Assembly (NCBI RefSeq): GCF_003346775.1
Contig: NZ_CP031219.1
Span: 868,001-932,000 of the forward strand
Origin: Malaciobacter mytili LMG 24559
Lineage (GTDB): Bacteria > Campylobacterota > Campylobacteria > Campylobacterales > Arcobacteraceae
Length of the DNA stretch: 64,000 bases
Direction: 5' to 3'
The notes under the pieces are model-generated. The model was not told the DNA's origin. It made no database searches and worked only from the letters and a program-made list of their open reading frames with translations. Position numbers and translations under genes: made by a program. Positions 16,995 to 25,274 of this stretch are shown here, in pieces (positions within the stretch are counted from its first letter, which is position 1; every line of letters begins with the position of its first letter).

Positions 16995-18234
16995 AATAAT
17001 ATATATAGTTTTAATGGGCTTATCTGCCTTACTTAGTATTGTAAAATTAACACTATTTTCTTCAATTTTAGGTCCTGAGGAGTATGGTTTATATAGTTTA
17101 GTTCTTAGTACTTATATTTTTATTGTCTATTTAGGTGGATTGGGTTTAAATGAAGCAATTATAAAATTAGGCTCAAAAGCATATGGTAAACAAGAATTTA
17201 AATATATATTGAAACTTAGAGATATTTCAATTTTTTATAGTATTTTATTAGCTGTTTTTTTTAGTATAGTTTTCTTTATAGTAATTAATTTTATACAAAT
17301 AGATAATAAAGTTTATAACTCTTTATTATTATCTATTTTTTTGGCTATTTCTGCTTTAGAATTTAATTTAATGGATGCTTTTTTAAGAGTTCAACATAGA
17401 TTTGTCTCTTATTCTTTAATGTTATTCTCAAAATCTTTTTTAGTAGTATTAACTGGTTATTTTATTGCTCCTATATATAAAGCAAATGGTGTAATATGGG
17501 TTGAAATTGTATCTTTTTTTATTATATTTATAGTAGTGTTATTTTATAACAAAAATGAAAGATTTTGTTTTTCTCATTTAAAAAATAGTTTAGATTTTGT
17601 CACTGATGCAATTAAAAATGGAATAGCTATCCTTTCATCAAATATAATTAGAAATTTAACTTTAAATATTGATAAATGGGCGATTACTTCGTCTTTAGGA
17701 TTAGTCTCTTTAGGAAAATACTCTTTTTCAATGATTATATATATGATGGCTATATTTTCTTTAGGTTTAATTACAACCGTATTGGGACCAAAATGGTTAT
17801 CTGAATTTAGTTCCTTTAATAATTCTAAGATACTATTAGATAAAATCAATAAAGTAATTATACTTGTGGTTATTTCAGGAATATTAGTTTTTTTATTATT
17901 TATTTTTTATTTACAGTCGTTTTTAAACACTTTTTATCCAGATTACAGTGATATTACAATTTATAAAACGATATTAATTATTTTCTTAGGTTTGTTATTT
18001 CAAATACCAGTTTTTTTATATGATTGGTTTTTTATAGCAGTTTCTAATGAAAAGTTTGTTTTAAAAATGACATTTAATATGTTTATGATTACATTTATAA
18101 TGATTTTATTATGTTGGTATTTTAAGACTAGTATAATTTATTTCGCATTAGTATTTACAATAGTTAGAATTTATATATTAACCCATTATTTAGTATATAT
18201 TTATAAAAAATTTGCAGTTAAGGATTATAATTAA
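16978..18234 (+). CDS. wzx: Wzx-type O-unit flippase (polysaccharide transporter family)
   Basis: Multispan inner-membrane protein with about 12 hydrophobic helices and no large soluble domain, 418 residues. The start KNKIIYIVLMGLSALLSIVKLTLFSS and GPEEYGLYSLVLSTYIFIVYLGG-like region are characteristic of the polysaccharide transporter (PST/MVF) family: a GxxxYG motif after the first helix. It is expected to flip the undecaprenyl-PP-linked repeat to the periplasm for Wzy. It overlaps the previous gene by 17 bases and shares one base with the amidotransferase gene. Its presence together with the Wzy and Wzz candidates argues against an ABC-exported polymer. Confidence 0.82.
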   Translation: MFSKNKIIYIVLMGLSALLSIVKLTLFSSILGPEEYGLYSLVLSTYIFIVYLGGLGLNEAIIKLGSKAYGKQEFKYILKLRDISIFYSILLAVFFSIVFFIVINFIQIDNKVYNSLLLSIFLAISALEFNLMDAFLRVQHRFVSYSLMLFSKSFLVVLTGYFIAPIYKANGVIWVEIVSFFIIFIVVLFYNKNERFCFSHLKNSLDFVTDAIKNGIAILSSNIIRNLTLNIDKWAITSSLGLVSLGKYSFSMIIYMMAIFSLGLITTVLGPKWLSEFSSFNNSKILLDKINKVIILVVISGILVFLLFIFYLQSFLNTFYPDYSDITIYKTILIIFLGLLFQIPVFLYDWFFIAVSNEKFVLKMTFNMFMITFIMILLCWYFKTSIIYFALVFTIVRIYILTHYLVYIYKKFAVKDYN

Positions 18235-19373
18235 TGAAGAGAGAATATCAAATTTGTAAGAGTTGCATTATGGATACTTCTGATCCAAATATAACATTTG
18301 ATGAAGATGGTGTTTGTGAATATTGTAATAATTTCAAAAATAGTATTTTGCCAGAATGGAATTTTGGAGTTGGTAGAGAAAAAGAGTTACTTGAACTTGC
18401 TAAAAAAATTAAAAATAATGCTAAAGATACAGAATTTGATTGTATTATAGGACTTAGTGGAGGATTAGATAGTTCTTATACTGCGTATGTAGCAACAAAA
18501 ATAATGGGGCTTAAACCCCTTCTTTTACATGTTGATGCAGGGTGGAATACAGAACAAGCTGTTGAAAATATAGAAAAGCTTGTTGATGGATTAGGATTAG
18601 ATTTATATACAGAAGTAATTAACTGGGAAGAAATGAAAGATTTACAAAAATCATTTTTTAAATCTCAAATTGCAGATCAGGATTTACCTCAAGATACTGC
18701 TTTCTTTTCTGCATTATACAAATTTGCAAGAAAAAATAAAATAAAGTATGTTTTAACTGGAGGAAATTATTCTACAGAATGTTGTAGAGAACCTGAAGAA
18801 TGGGGAGCTTACCCTGGACTTGATAAAAGATTAATTACAGATATTCATACTAAATTTAGTAAAAATAAATTGAAAACTTTCCCTATTATTGATATTTTTG
18901 TATATAAAATTATATATAAATATTTATTTGGAATGCAGGTTATTAAACCACTAAACTATCTTCCTTATAAAAAAACAGAAGCAGAGGCAAAACTTTTTGA
19001 ATTATTTGGTTGGAAACCTTTTCAACATAAACATCATGAATCTAGATTTACAAGATTTTATGAAGATTATTGGATGCCTAAAAAGTTTGGATATGAAAAA
19101 AGAAGAGCACATTTTTCAAGTTTAATAATGACAAAGCAAATGAGTAGAGAAGAAGCTATAAAAAGAATTTCTAAACCAGAATTAAGTGATGATTTTTTAA
19201 ATAAAGAGTTTGAATATGTTGCTAGTAAGTTAGACTTAACTACAAATGAACTTAAAGATATTTTTGAAGGAGAAAATAAAACATTTTACGACTATAAAAA
19301 TAAAAGATATCTAATAGGACTTGGTGCAAGAATAATGACCTTTTTAGGATTAGAAAAAAGGCTATTTAGATGA
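18234..19373 (+). CDS. N-acetyl sugar amidotransferase (WbpG/PseA/LfnA family)
   Basis: Predicted to convert a sugar N-acetyl group to an acetamidino group using ammonia delivered by the adjacent HisH-type glutaminase. The zinc-type cysteines are Cys8, Cys11, Cys28 and Cys31 (CKSC...CEYC). The PP-loop ATP-pyrophosphatase motif is SGGLDS at 75-80. LTGGNYSTECC near 178-190 and the C-terminal WKPFQHKHHESRFTRFYEDY block are family signatures. Length 379 is normal. Homologues act on nonulosonic acids (PseA, PtmG) or on L-FucNAc (LfnA) and ManNAc3NAcA (WbpG); both a nonulosonate and L-FucNAc pathway exist here, so the substrate is open. Confidence 0.88.
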   Translation: MKREYQICKSCIMDTSDPNITFDEDGVCEYCNNFKNSILPEWNFGVGREKELLELAKKIKNNAKDTEFDCIIGLSGGLDSSYTAYVATKIMGLKPLLLHVDAGWNTEQAVENIEKLVDGLGLDLYTEVINWEEMKDLQKSFFKSQIADQDLPQDTAFFSALYKFARKNKIKYVLTGGNYSTECCREPEEWGAYPGLDKRLITDIHTKFSKNKLKTFPIIDIFVYKIIYKYLFGMQVIKPLNYLPYKKTEAEAKLFELFGWKPFQHKHHESRFTRFYEDYWMPKKFGYEKRRAHFSSLIMTKQMSREEAIKRISKPELSDDFLNKEFEYVASKLDLTTNELKDIFEGENKTFYDYKNKRYLIGLGARIMTFLGLEKRLFR

Positions 19374-19987
19374 TAGGTATTATTGACTATGGGGTGGGAA
19401 ATATAAAAGCATTCTCTAATATCTATAAGAATTTAAATTTAGATTTTAGTATTGTTAAAACTAAAGAAGAACTTAAAAATGTTAATAAAATTATTTTACC
19501 AGGAGTTGGTTCTTTTGATCATGCTATGCAAAGTTTAAATAAGTCTGGAATGAGAGAACTTTTAGATGAATTAGTATTAGAAAAAAAAATACCAGTTTTA
19601 GGAATATGTGTAGGATTACAAATGCTTGCAAATTCTAGTGAAGAAGGAAGCTTATCAGGTCTTGGATGGATTGATGCAACTGTAAAAAAAATAAAAATAA
19701 GTGAAGAATTAAGAAATAAATTTCCTTTACCTCATATGGGTTGGAATACAATGTTAGATATAAAAGAAAATAGATTATTTAAAGGAATTGACAATCATTC
19801 AAGTTTTTATTTTTTACATTCTTACTTTATTGAATGCTTAGATGAAAATAATGTTATAGGATATTCTGATTATATTCAAAAATTTGCTTGTGCAATAAAT
19901 AAAGAAAATATATTTGGAATACAGCAACATCCTGAAAAAAGTCATAATAATGGGATTACTATATTGAAAAATTTTGGAGAAATGTAA
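19370..19987 (+). CDS. hisH: HisH-type glutamine amidotransferase serving the acetamidino pathway
   Basis: Class I glutaminase of 205 residues that should release ammonia from glutamine for its HisF/amidotransferase partners. The catalytic triad is intact: nucleophile Cys80 in LGICVGLQ, His187 and Glu189 in QQHPEK. PGVGSF at 44-49 gives the oxyanion region. It overlaps the amidotransferase gene by ATGA and shares a base with the hisF-like gene. No other his gene is nearby, so this is the polysaccharide-linked paralogue as in P. aeruginosa O-antigen loci rather than the histidine operon copy. Confidence 0.88.
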   Translation: MIGIIDYGVGNIKAFSNIYKNLNLDFSIVKTKEELKNVNKIILPGVGSFDHAMQSLNKSGMRELLDELVLEKKIPVLGICVGLQMLANSSEEGSLSGLGWIDATVKKIKISEELRNKFPLPHMGWNTMLDIKENRLFKGIDNHSSFYFLHSYFIECLDENNVIGYSDYIQKFACAINKENIFGIQQHPEKSHNNGITILKNFGEM

Positions 19988-20760
19988 TGTTAAAACCAAG
20001 AATTATACCTTGCTTATTGATTCATAATAAAGGTTTAGTTAAAACTGTAAAATTCAATGATCCAAAATATGTAGGGGATCCTATTAATGTTGTTAGAATA
20101 TTTAATGAAAAAGAAGTTGATGAATTAATTGTTTTAGATATTGATGCTTCAGTAAAAAATGAAGAACCTAATTATACTTTAATAGAAAAACTTGCAACAG
20201 AATGTAGAATGCCATTATGTTATGGTGGTGGTATAAAAAATGCAAGTCAAGCACAAAAAATATTTAATTTAGGTGTTGAAAAAATAGCAATAAGTTCATC
20301 AGCTATATTAGATATAAACTTAATAAAAGAAATTTCAAAAGAAGTTGGCGCTCAAAGTGTTGTTGTAATTATTGATGTAAAAAAGAAACTTTTTGGTGGA
20401 TATGATATTTATATTTATAATGGTAAAAAGAAAGTAAAAAAAGATTTAAAAAACTTTATTCTTGAAATTCAAGAGTTAGGAGTTGGTGAAATAGTGCTAA
20501 ATTCTATAGATAATGATGGAGTAATGAAAGGTTATGATATAGATTTAATTAGTAGTATCAAATCTTTAATTAATGTTCCAATGACTATTTTAGGTGGAGC
20601 AGGAACAATTGATGATATAAAAGAAGTTGTAAATAAATTTGGAATTATAGGTGTTTCAGCTGGAAGTTTATTTGTTTTTAAAGGTAAATATAAAGCTGTT
20701 TTAATTAATTATATTAGTAAATTAGATAAGGTTAAAATTTTTGATAGTATTTCCAAATAA
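19987..20760 (+). CDS. hisF: HisF-like ammonia-channel subunit lacking catalytic Asp11
   Basis: TIM-barrel protein of 257 residues homologous to imidazole glycerol phosphate synthase cyclase subunit. Aligning by eye with Thermotoga HisF, the N-terminal RIIPCLLIHN replaces RIIACLDVKD, so the catalytic Asp11 is Leu11, while Asp130 (VVVIIDVKK) and the phosphate-binding GGGI and GGAG loops remain. This should abolish cyclase activity in histidine synthesis but keep a barrel able to bind HisH and conduct ammonia. It fits a dedicated role with the amidotransferase two genes upstream. The stop lies inside the start region of the Wzy gene. Confidence 0.87.
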   Translation: MLKPRIIPCLLIHNKGLVKTVKFNDPKYVGDPINVVRIFNEKEVDELIVLDIDASVKNEEPNYTLIEKLATECRMPLCYGGGIKNASQAQKIFNLGVEKIAISSSAILDINLIKEISKEVGAQSVVVIIDVKKKLFGGYDIYIYNGKKKVKKDLKNFILEIQELGVGEIVLNSIDNDGVMKGYDIDLISSIKSLINVPMTILGGAGTIDDIKEVVNKFGIIGVSAGSLFVFKGKYKAVLINYISKLDKVKIFDSISK

Positions 20761-22012
20761 TTTTTATTTTATTACAAATATTTTAATTATATCTTGGAGT
20801 TCGTTCCTCTTATTATTTTTTTTTGGACCTATTCAATATCCTTATAGTTCAGAAATTTTTTATTTAAATCTTATATTTTTTATAGGATTTTACTTTGGAT
20901 ACTTTTTTTATAGTTTATTGCCTAAAAAAATTATTGTCAAAAATAAAAATGAGAATAATGAAAATAGTTTAATTATAAAAGCTACTTTATTATTTAGCTT
21001 ATTGTATTTAATTTTAGTAATATATGACTCTTTAATAGCTGGAAATGTTTTAGAATATGGTATTACAGTAGCAAGAGAAATGATGTATTATGAAGGTAGA
21101 AGAGGTTCTGTTATTGGTATGCTTAATATATTATTAGGTGGAATGCCTATTATAGGTATAACAATATTAATAGTTTTAAAAAAAGAAGAAATAGGTAATT
21201 ATTTTTATTTACTATTAGGTAGTTCTATATTAGGAATATTTAGTTATTTTTTAAGTGGAGGAAGAAATTTCTTTGTAATTTCTTTATTTGTACTTTTTTT
21301 TGTATATTTACTTCAAAATAAAAATAGACAAAAGACTAATCTTTTAAAAAAGATAAAAACTAAATATAAAATTTTAATTGCTATTTTAATATTGTTAAGT
21401 ATATCCTATGTTCTTTATTTATTTATAGAAAGAGCAGAATTAAGAGGAATAACAGTTTATGACACTGCAATGAATTTAGAAAGAGATTTTGGAGTAAAAG
21501 TTACTTTATCTCCTTTTCAAAATGAATTTTTGAGTTTAATATATTATATCTTTGTAATGTTAGTTTTTTATATTACTCACTCATTAAGTTTATTATCTGA
21601 GTATTTTTATATAAATTATGAACAACTATTAGGGGGAGTAAATACTTTTCCTCTTTTTACAATGTTTATTGATAAAATATTTGAAACAAGTTTTTATCAA
21701 GAGGCAATGAATAAATTGTTATTAAATGGTATTTATTTATCGTTATTAGGTAGAGTATATTTAGATTTCTCATTTTTTGGAGTTTTTATGGTTTCCTTCT
21801 TTTTAGGAATTATTTTAAATTATACTCTATCTCGTGCTAGATATAGTGATGGTATTTTAATAAAATTGGTCTCTGCGACAATGTGTGCAACTATTCTTTT
21901 AATGCCAATGTATAATATATTAGCTGGAACAGCAATATCTATTATTTTATCAATATTTATAATTTATTTTACAAAAGTATTTTTTTTAAGGAAAAATGAT
22001 GTTCAAAGATAA
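20741..22012 (+). CDS. wzy: Wzy-type O-antigen polymerase (oligosaccharide repeat unit polymerase)
   Basis: Integral membrane protein of 423 residues with about 11 hydrophobic helices and a larger loop in the second half (about 222-275, containing FIERAELRGITVYDTAMNLE). The LSGGRNFFVISL stretch near 168-179 matches the SGGRxxxxxxL pattern found in the O-antigen polymerase-like family. The start is a TTG at 20741 that overlaps hisF by 20 bases; the first ATG is further in. Predicted role: periplasmic-face polymerisation of undecaprenyl-linked repeats, with Wzz. Wzy proteins share little sequence, so topology and locus context carry much of the call. Confidence 0.75.
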   Translation: MIVFPNNFYFITNILIISWSSFLLLFFFGPIQYPYSSEIFYLNLIFFIGFYFGYFFYSLLPKKIIVKNKNENNENSLIIKATLLFSLLYLILVIYDSLIAGNVLEYGITVAREMMYYEGRRGSVIGMLNILLGGMPIIGITILIVLKKEEIGNYFYLLLGSSILGIFSYFLSGGRNFFVISLFVLFFVYLLQNKNRQKTNLLKKIKTKYKILIAILILLSISYVLYLFIERAELRGITVYDTAMNLERDFGVKVTLSPFQNEFLSLIYYIFVMLVFYITHSLSLLSEYFYINYEQLLGGVNTFPLFTMFIDKIFETSFYQEAMNKLLLNGIYLSLLGRVYLDFSFFGVFMVSFFLGIILNYTLSRARYSDGILIKLVSATMCATILLMPMYNILAGTAISIILSIFIIYFTKVFFLRKNDVQR

Positions 22013-23027
22013 AATTTTATGTATAACAGGTGGGACGGGTTCATTTGGGAATGCAGTCCTAAGAAATTTTTTAAATACAGATATAAAAGAGATAAGAATA
22101 TTTTCAAGAGATGAACTAAAACAAGATGAGATGCGAAAGAGATATAATAATGATAAATTGAAGTTTTATCTAGGTGATGTAAGAGATAAGAATTCGTTAG
22201 AAGATGCGATAAGAGGGGTAGATTATATATTTCATGCAGCAGCATTAAAACAAGTACCATCATGTGAGTTTTATCCAATGCAAGCAGTACAAACAAATGT
22301 AGTAGGAACAGAGAATGTACTAAATGTAGCAATAAAAAATAAAGTAAGAAATATAGTAGTATTAAGTACAGATAAAGCAGTGTATCCAATAAATGCAATG
22401 GGAATAAGTAAAGCAATGATGGAAAAAGTAGCAGTAGCAAAAAGTAGAAACCTTGATGATAATGAGACAGTAATATCATGTACAAGATATGGGAATGTAA
22501 TGGCAAGTAGAGGGTCAGTAATACCACTTTTTATAAACCAAATAAGAACAGGGAAAGAAATAACAATAACAGATCCAAAAATGACAAGATTTATGATGAG
22601 TTTAGATGATGCAGTAGATTTAGTGATGTTTGCATTTAAGAACGCAAGAAATGGGGATATATTTGTACAAAAAGCACCAGCATGCACAGTAGAGCTACTA
22701 GCAAAAACAATAAAAGATATGTTAGGTAAGCCAGAGCATAAAATAAATATAATAGGGACAAGACATGGGGAGAAGTTGTATGAGACACTCTTAACAAGAG
22801 AAGAGATGGTACAAGCAATAGATATGGAAGGATATTATAGAATCCCAGCAGATACAAGAGATTTAAATTATAATAAATTTGTAGAGAGTGGAGAAGAAGT
22901 GATAACAGAATCAGGGGAATATCATTCACATAATACAAAACAATTAAAAGAAGAAGAATTAAAAGAGATGTTAATGAGATTAAAAGAGATAGAAGAAGAT
23001 TTAAGAGAGTTTGGAGTAAAAAAATGA
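21999..23027 (+). CDS. fnlA: UDP-GlcNAc 4,6-dehydratase/5-epimerase (FnlA/WbjB/CapE)
   Basis: First enzyme of UDP-L-FucNAc synthesis, inverting-type dehydratase. Motifs: TGGTGSFGNAV at about 10-20, FHAAALKQVPSCEFYP near 80-95 and STDKAVYPINAMGISK near 122-137, with Met in the usual Tyr position of YxxxK. RHGEKLYETLL is typical of the family. ATG 21999 is preferred to 21996 because AAGGAA (21988-21993) then has a five-base spacer. Codons end in A almost throughout (GTA, ATA, AGA, GCA), unlike fnlB next door, and this opens long artefactual frames on the minus strand. It overlaps the wzy end and the fnlB start. Confidence 0.92.
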   Translation: MFKDKILCITGGTGSFGNAVLRNFLNTDIKEIRIFSRDELKQDEMRKRYNNDKLKFYLGDVRDKNSLEDAIRGVDYIFHAAALKQVPSCEFYPMQAVQTNVVGTENVLNVAIKNKVRNIVVLSTDKAVYPINAMGISKAMMEKVAVAKSRNLDDNETVISCTRYGNVMASRGSVIPLFINQIRTGKEITITDPKMTRFMMSLDDAVDLVMFAFKNARNGDIFVQKAPACTVELLAKTIKDMLGKPEHKINIIGTRHGEKLYETLLTREEMVQAIDMEGYYRIPADTRDLNYNKFVESGEEVITESGEYHSHNTKQLKEEELKEMLMRLKEIEEDLREFGVKK

Positions 23028-24142
23028 AAATTTTAATAACAGGTTCAAATGGTTTTATAGCGAAAAATTTAATAGAACATTTAAAAACAAATGAAAATTT
23101 ACATCTTTATTTATTTGATAAAAAAGACTCTTTAAATATTTTAGAAACTTATGTTAAAGAAGTTGATTTTATATTTCATCTTGCAGGTGTAAATAGACCA
23201 AAAGATATTACTGAATTTTATGAAGGAAATAGTAATTTAACAAAAAATATTGTAAATATTTTAAAAGAAAATAAAAAAAATACACCTATTTTATTTTCTT
23301 CTTCTATTCAATCAAATTTAGATAATGATTATGGAAAAAGTAAATTAGAAGCAGAAAAAATTCTTCTAGAATATTCTAAATCTACACAAGCAAAAGTATT
23401 TATATATAAATTACCAAATGTATTTGGTAAATGGTCTAAACCAAATTATAATAGCGTAATTTCTACTTGGTGTTATAATATTGCAAATAATTTAGATATA
23501 CAAATAAATGATGAAAAAGTAGAACTAAACTTAGTTTATATAGATGATGTTATTAAATCTTTTATAAAACAATTAGAAATAAAAGAAATAAAAGATTATT
23601 ATGTAGAAATAGAAACAATTTATAAAAAAACTTTAGCAGAAATTAGAGATTTACTTTTTGCTTTTAAAGAAAATAGAACTACTTTACTTATCCCAAATGT
23701 TGCTTCTGGATTTGAAAGAGCCTTATATGCAACATATTTAAGTTATTTACCTACTGATGATTTCTCATATACTTTAAATGGACATAAAGATGAAAGAGGA
23801 ACTTTTTACGAAATATTAAAAACTTTAAATAGTGGTCAATTTTCTTTATCAACTACAGCTCCTGGTATTACAAGAGGAAATCATTATCATCATACAAAAA
23901 ATGAAAAATTTTTAGTTGTACGTGGTGAAGCATTAATTGAATTTAGGCATATTGTAACAAATGAGATTATTTCATATAAAGTAAGTGATAAAAAAATGCA
24001 AATAGTTGAAATGATTCCTGGGTATACTCATAATATTAAAAATACAGGTACAGAAGAGATGATTTTAATCTTATGGGCAAATGAAACTTTTGATCAAAAA
24101 AATCCAGATACATATTTTTTAAAGGTACGAGATGAAAAATAG
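23024..24142 (+). CDS. fnlB: UDP-2-acetamido-2,6-dideoxy-hexulose reductase with cupin domain (FnlB/WbjC/CapF)
   Basis: Second enzyme of UDP-L-FucNAc synthesis. Residues 1 to about 245 are an extended SDR domain (TGSNGFIAKNL at 5-15, FHLAGVNRP, then YGKSKLEAE carrying Tyr/Lys). Residues about 250-372 form a cupin with RGNHYHHTKNEKFLVVRGEA, whose histidines bind metal. This two-domain architecture is that of Staphylococcus CapF, where the SDR domain performs the reduction and the cupin a 3-epimerisation. Length 372 matches. It is ATGA-coupled to fnlA and overlaps fnlC by 11 bases. Codon use is T-rich and normal for the locus, in contrast to both flanking genes. Confidence 0.92.
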   Translation: MKILITGSNGFIAKNLIEHLKTNENLHLYLFDKKDSLNILETYVKEVDFIFHLAGVNRPKDITEFYEGNSNLTKNIVNILKENKKNTPILFSSSIQSNLDNDYGKSKLEAEKILLEYSKSTQAKVFIYKLPNVFGKWSKPNYNSVISTWCYNIANNLDIQINDEKVELNLVYIDDVIKSFIKQLEIKEIKDYYVEIETIYKKTLAEIRDLLFAFKENRTTLLIPNVASGFERALYATYLSYLPTDDFSYTLNGHKDERGTFYEILKTLNSGQFSLSTTAPGITRGNHYHHTKNEKFLVVRGEALIEFRHIVTNEIISYKVSDKKMQIVEMIPGYTHNIKNTGTEEMILILWANETFDQKNPDTYFLKVRDEK

Positions 24143-25274
24143 AGGAATAAAAAGATTAAAAGTGATGACAATAGTAGGGACAAGACCAGAGATAATAAGA
24201 TTGTCATCAGTAATACAAAAATTAGAAGAGACAGAAGCAATAGAGCATATATTAGTACATACAGGGCAAAATTATGATTATGAATTAAATGAAGTATTTT
24301 TTAAAGATTTTAATTTAAAAAAGCCAGATTATTTTCTAAATGCAGCAGGCGGAGGAGCCATAGAGACAATAGGGAAAATATTTATAGCAATAGAACCAAT
24401 ATTAGAGAAAGAAGAACCAGAAGCAGTTTTAATCTTAGGAGATACAAATAGCTGTCTATGTGCAATTCCAGCCAAAAAGAGGAAAATACCAATATTTCAT
24501 ATGGAAGCAGGGAATAGATGCTTTGATGCAAGAGTACCAGAAGAGACAAATAGAAAAATAGTAGATCATACAGCAGATATAAACCTAACATATAGTGATA
24601 TAGCAAGAGAATATCTATTAAGAGAAGGGTTACCAGCAGATAGAATAATAAAAACAGGTTCCCCAATGTATGAAGTATTAAATAAAAAGCTAAAAGATAT
24701 AAATAATTCAAAAATATTAGAAGAATTAAAATTAAGAGAAGGAGAATACTTTGTAGTATCAGCACATAGAGAGGAGAATATCAGTTCAGATAAGAACTTT
24801 CTAGATTTAGTAGATAGCTTAAATACAATAGCAAAGAGATATAAAAGACCAATAATAGTATCAACACATCCAAGAACAAGAAATAGAATAAAAGAATTAA
24901 ATATAAGGTTTGAAGCAGAGATACAATTACAAAAACCTTTAGGATTTGATGATTATGTAAAACTACAAAAAGAGGCAAAAGTAGTATTAAGTGATAGTGG
25001 AACAATAAGTGAGGAGTCATCAATATTAGGTTTTCGAGCGTTAAATATAAGAGAGGCCCATGAACGACCAGAAGCGATGGAAGAGACAAGTGTAATGATG
25101 GTAGGATTAGAGAAGAGCAGAATAATACAAGGGATAGATATTTTAGAGAGTCAAAAAGAGGATACATTAAAAAGAGTAGAAGATTATAGTAAGCCAAATG
25201 TATCAGAGAAAGTAATAAGAATAATATTATCATATACAGATTATGTTAATAAAACAGTTTGGAAAAAAAGTTGA
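24132..25274 (+). CDS. fnlC: UDP-L-talNAc 2-epimerase, UDP-GlcNAc 2-epimerase family (FnlC/WbjD/CapG)
   Basis: Third enzyme of UDP-L-FucNAc synthesis, a non-hydrolysing 2-epimerase with the GT-B-like fold. Motifs: TIVGTRPEIIRLSSVI near the start, VHTGQNYDYELNEVFF, GDTNSCL, HMEAGNRCFD, PEETNRKIVDHTAD, SAHREEN and SDSGTISEES. It lacks a hydrolysing-type signature, so it is not an obvious substitute for NeuC/LegG. As in fnlA, codons end heavily in A. It starts 11 bases inside fnlB and its TGA overlaps the TTG of the next gene. Confidence 0.92.
   Translation: MKNRGIKRLKVMTIVGTRPEIIRLSSVIQKLEETEAIEHILVHTGQNYDYELNEVFFKDFNLKKPDYFLNAAGGGAIETIGKIFIAIEPILEKEEPEAVLILGDTNSCLCAIPAKKRKIPIFHMEAGNRCFDARVPEETNRKIVDHTADINLTYSDIAREYLLREGLPADRIIKTGSPMYEVLNKKLKDINNSKILEELKLREGEYFVVSAHREENISSDKNFLDLVDSLNTIAKRYKRPIIVSTHPRTRNRIKELNIRFEAEIQLQKPLGFDDYVKLQKEAKVVLSDSGTISEESSILGFRALNIREAHERPEAMEETSVMMVGLEKSRIIQGIDILESQKEDTLKRVEDYSKPNVSEKVIRIILSYTDYVNKTVWKKS

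Noticed and set aside
22003-22938. Three long overlapping open frames on the minus strand opposite fnlA (100-174 codons)
   Set aside because: They are leucine/tyrosine-rich shadows created by the A-ending codon bias of fnlA; no ribosome sites or domains. The same explains the minus-strand frames opposite fnlC (24382-25233).
24132-25274. The 2-epimerase as the missing NeuC/LegG enzyme
   Set aside because: It matches non-hydrolysing FnlC/WbjD-type enzymes and is embedded in fnlABC; it is more simply explained by L-FucNAc synthesis.
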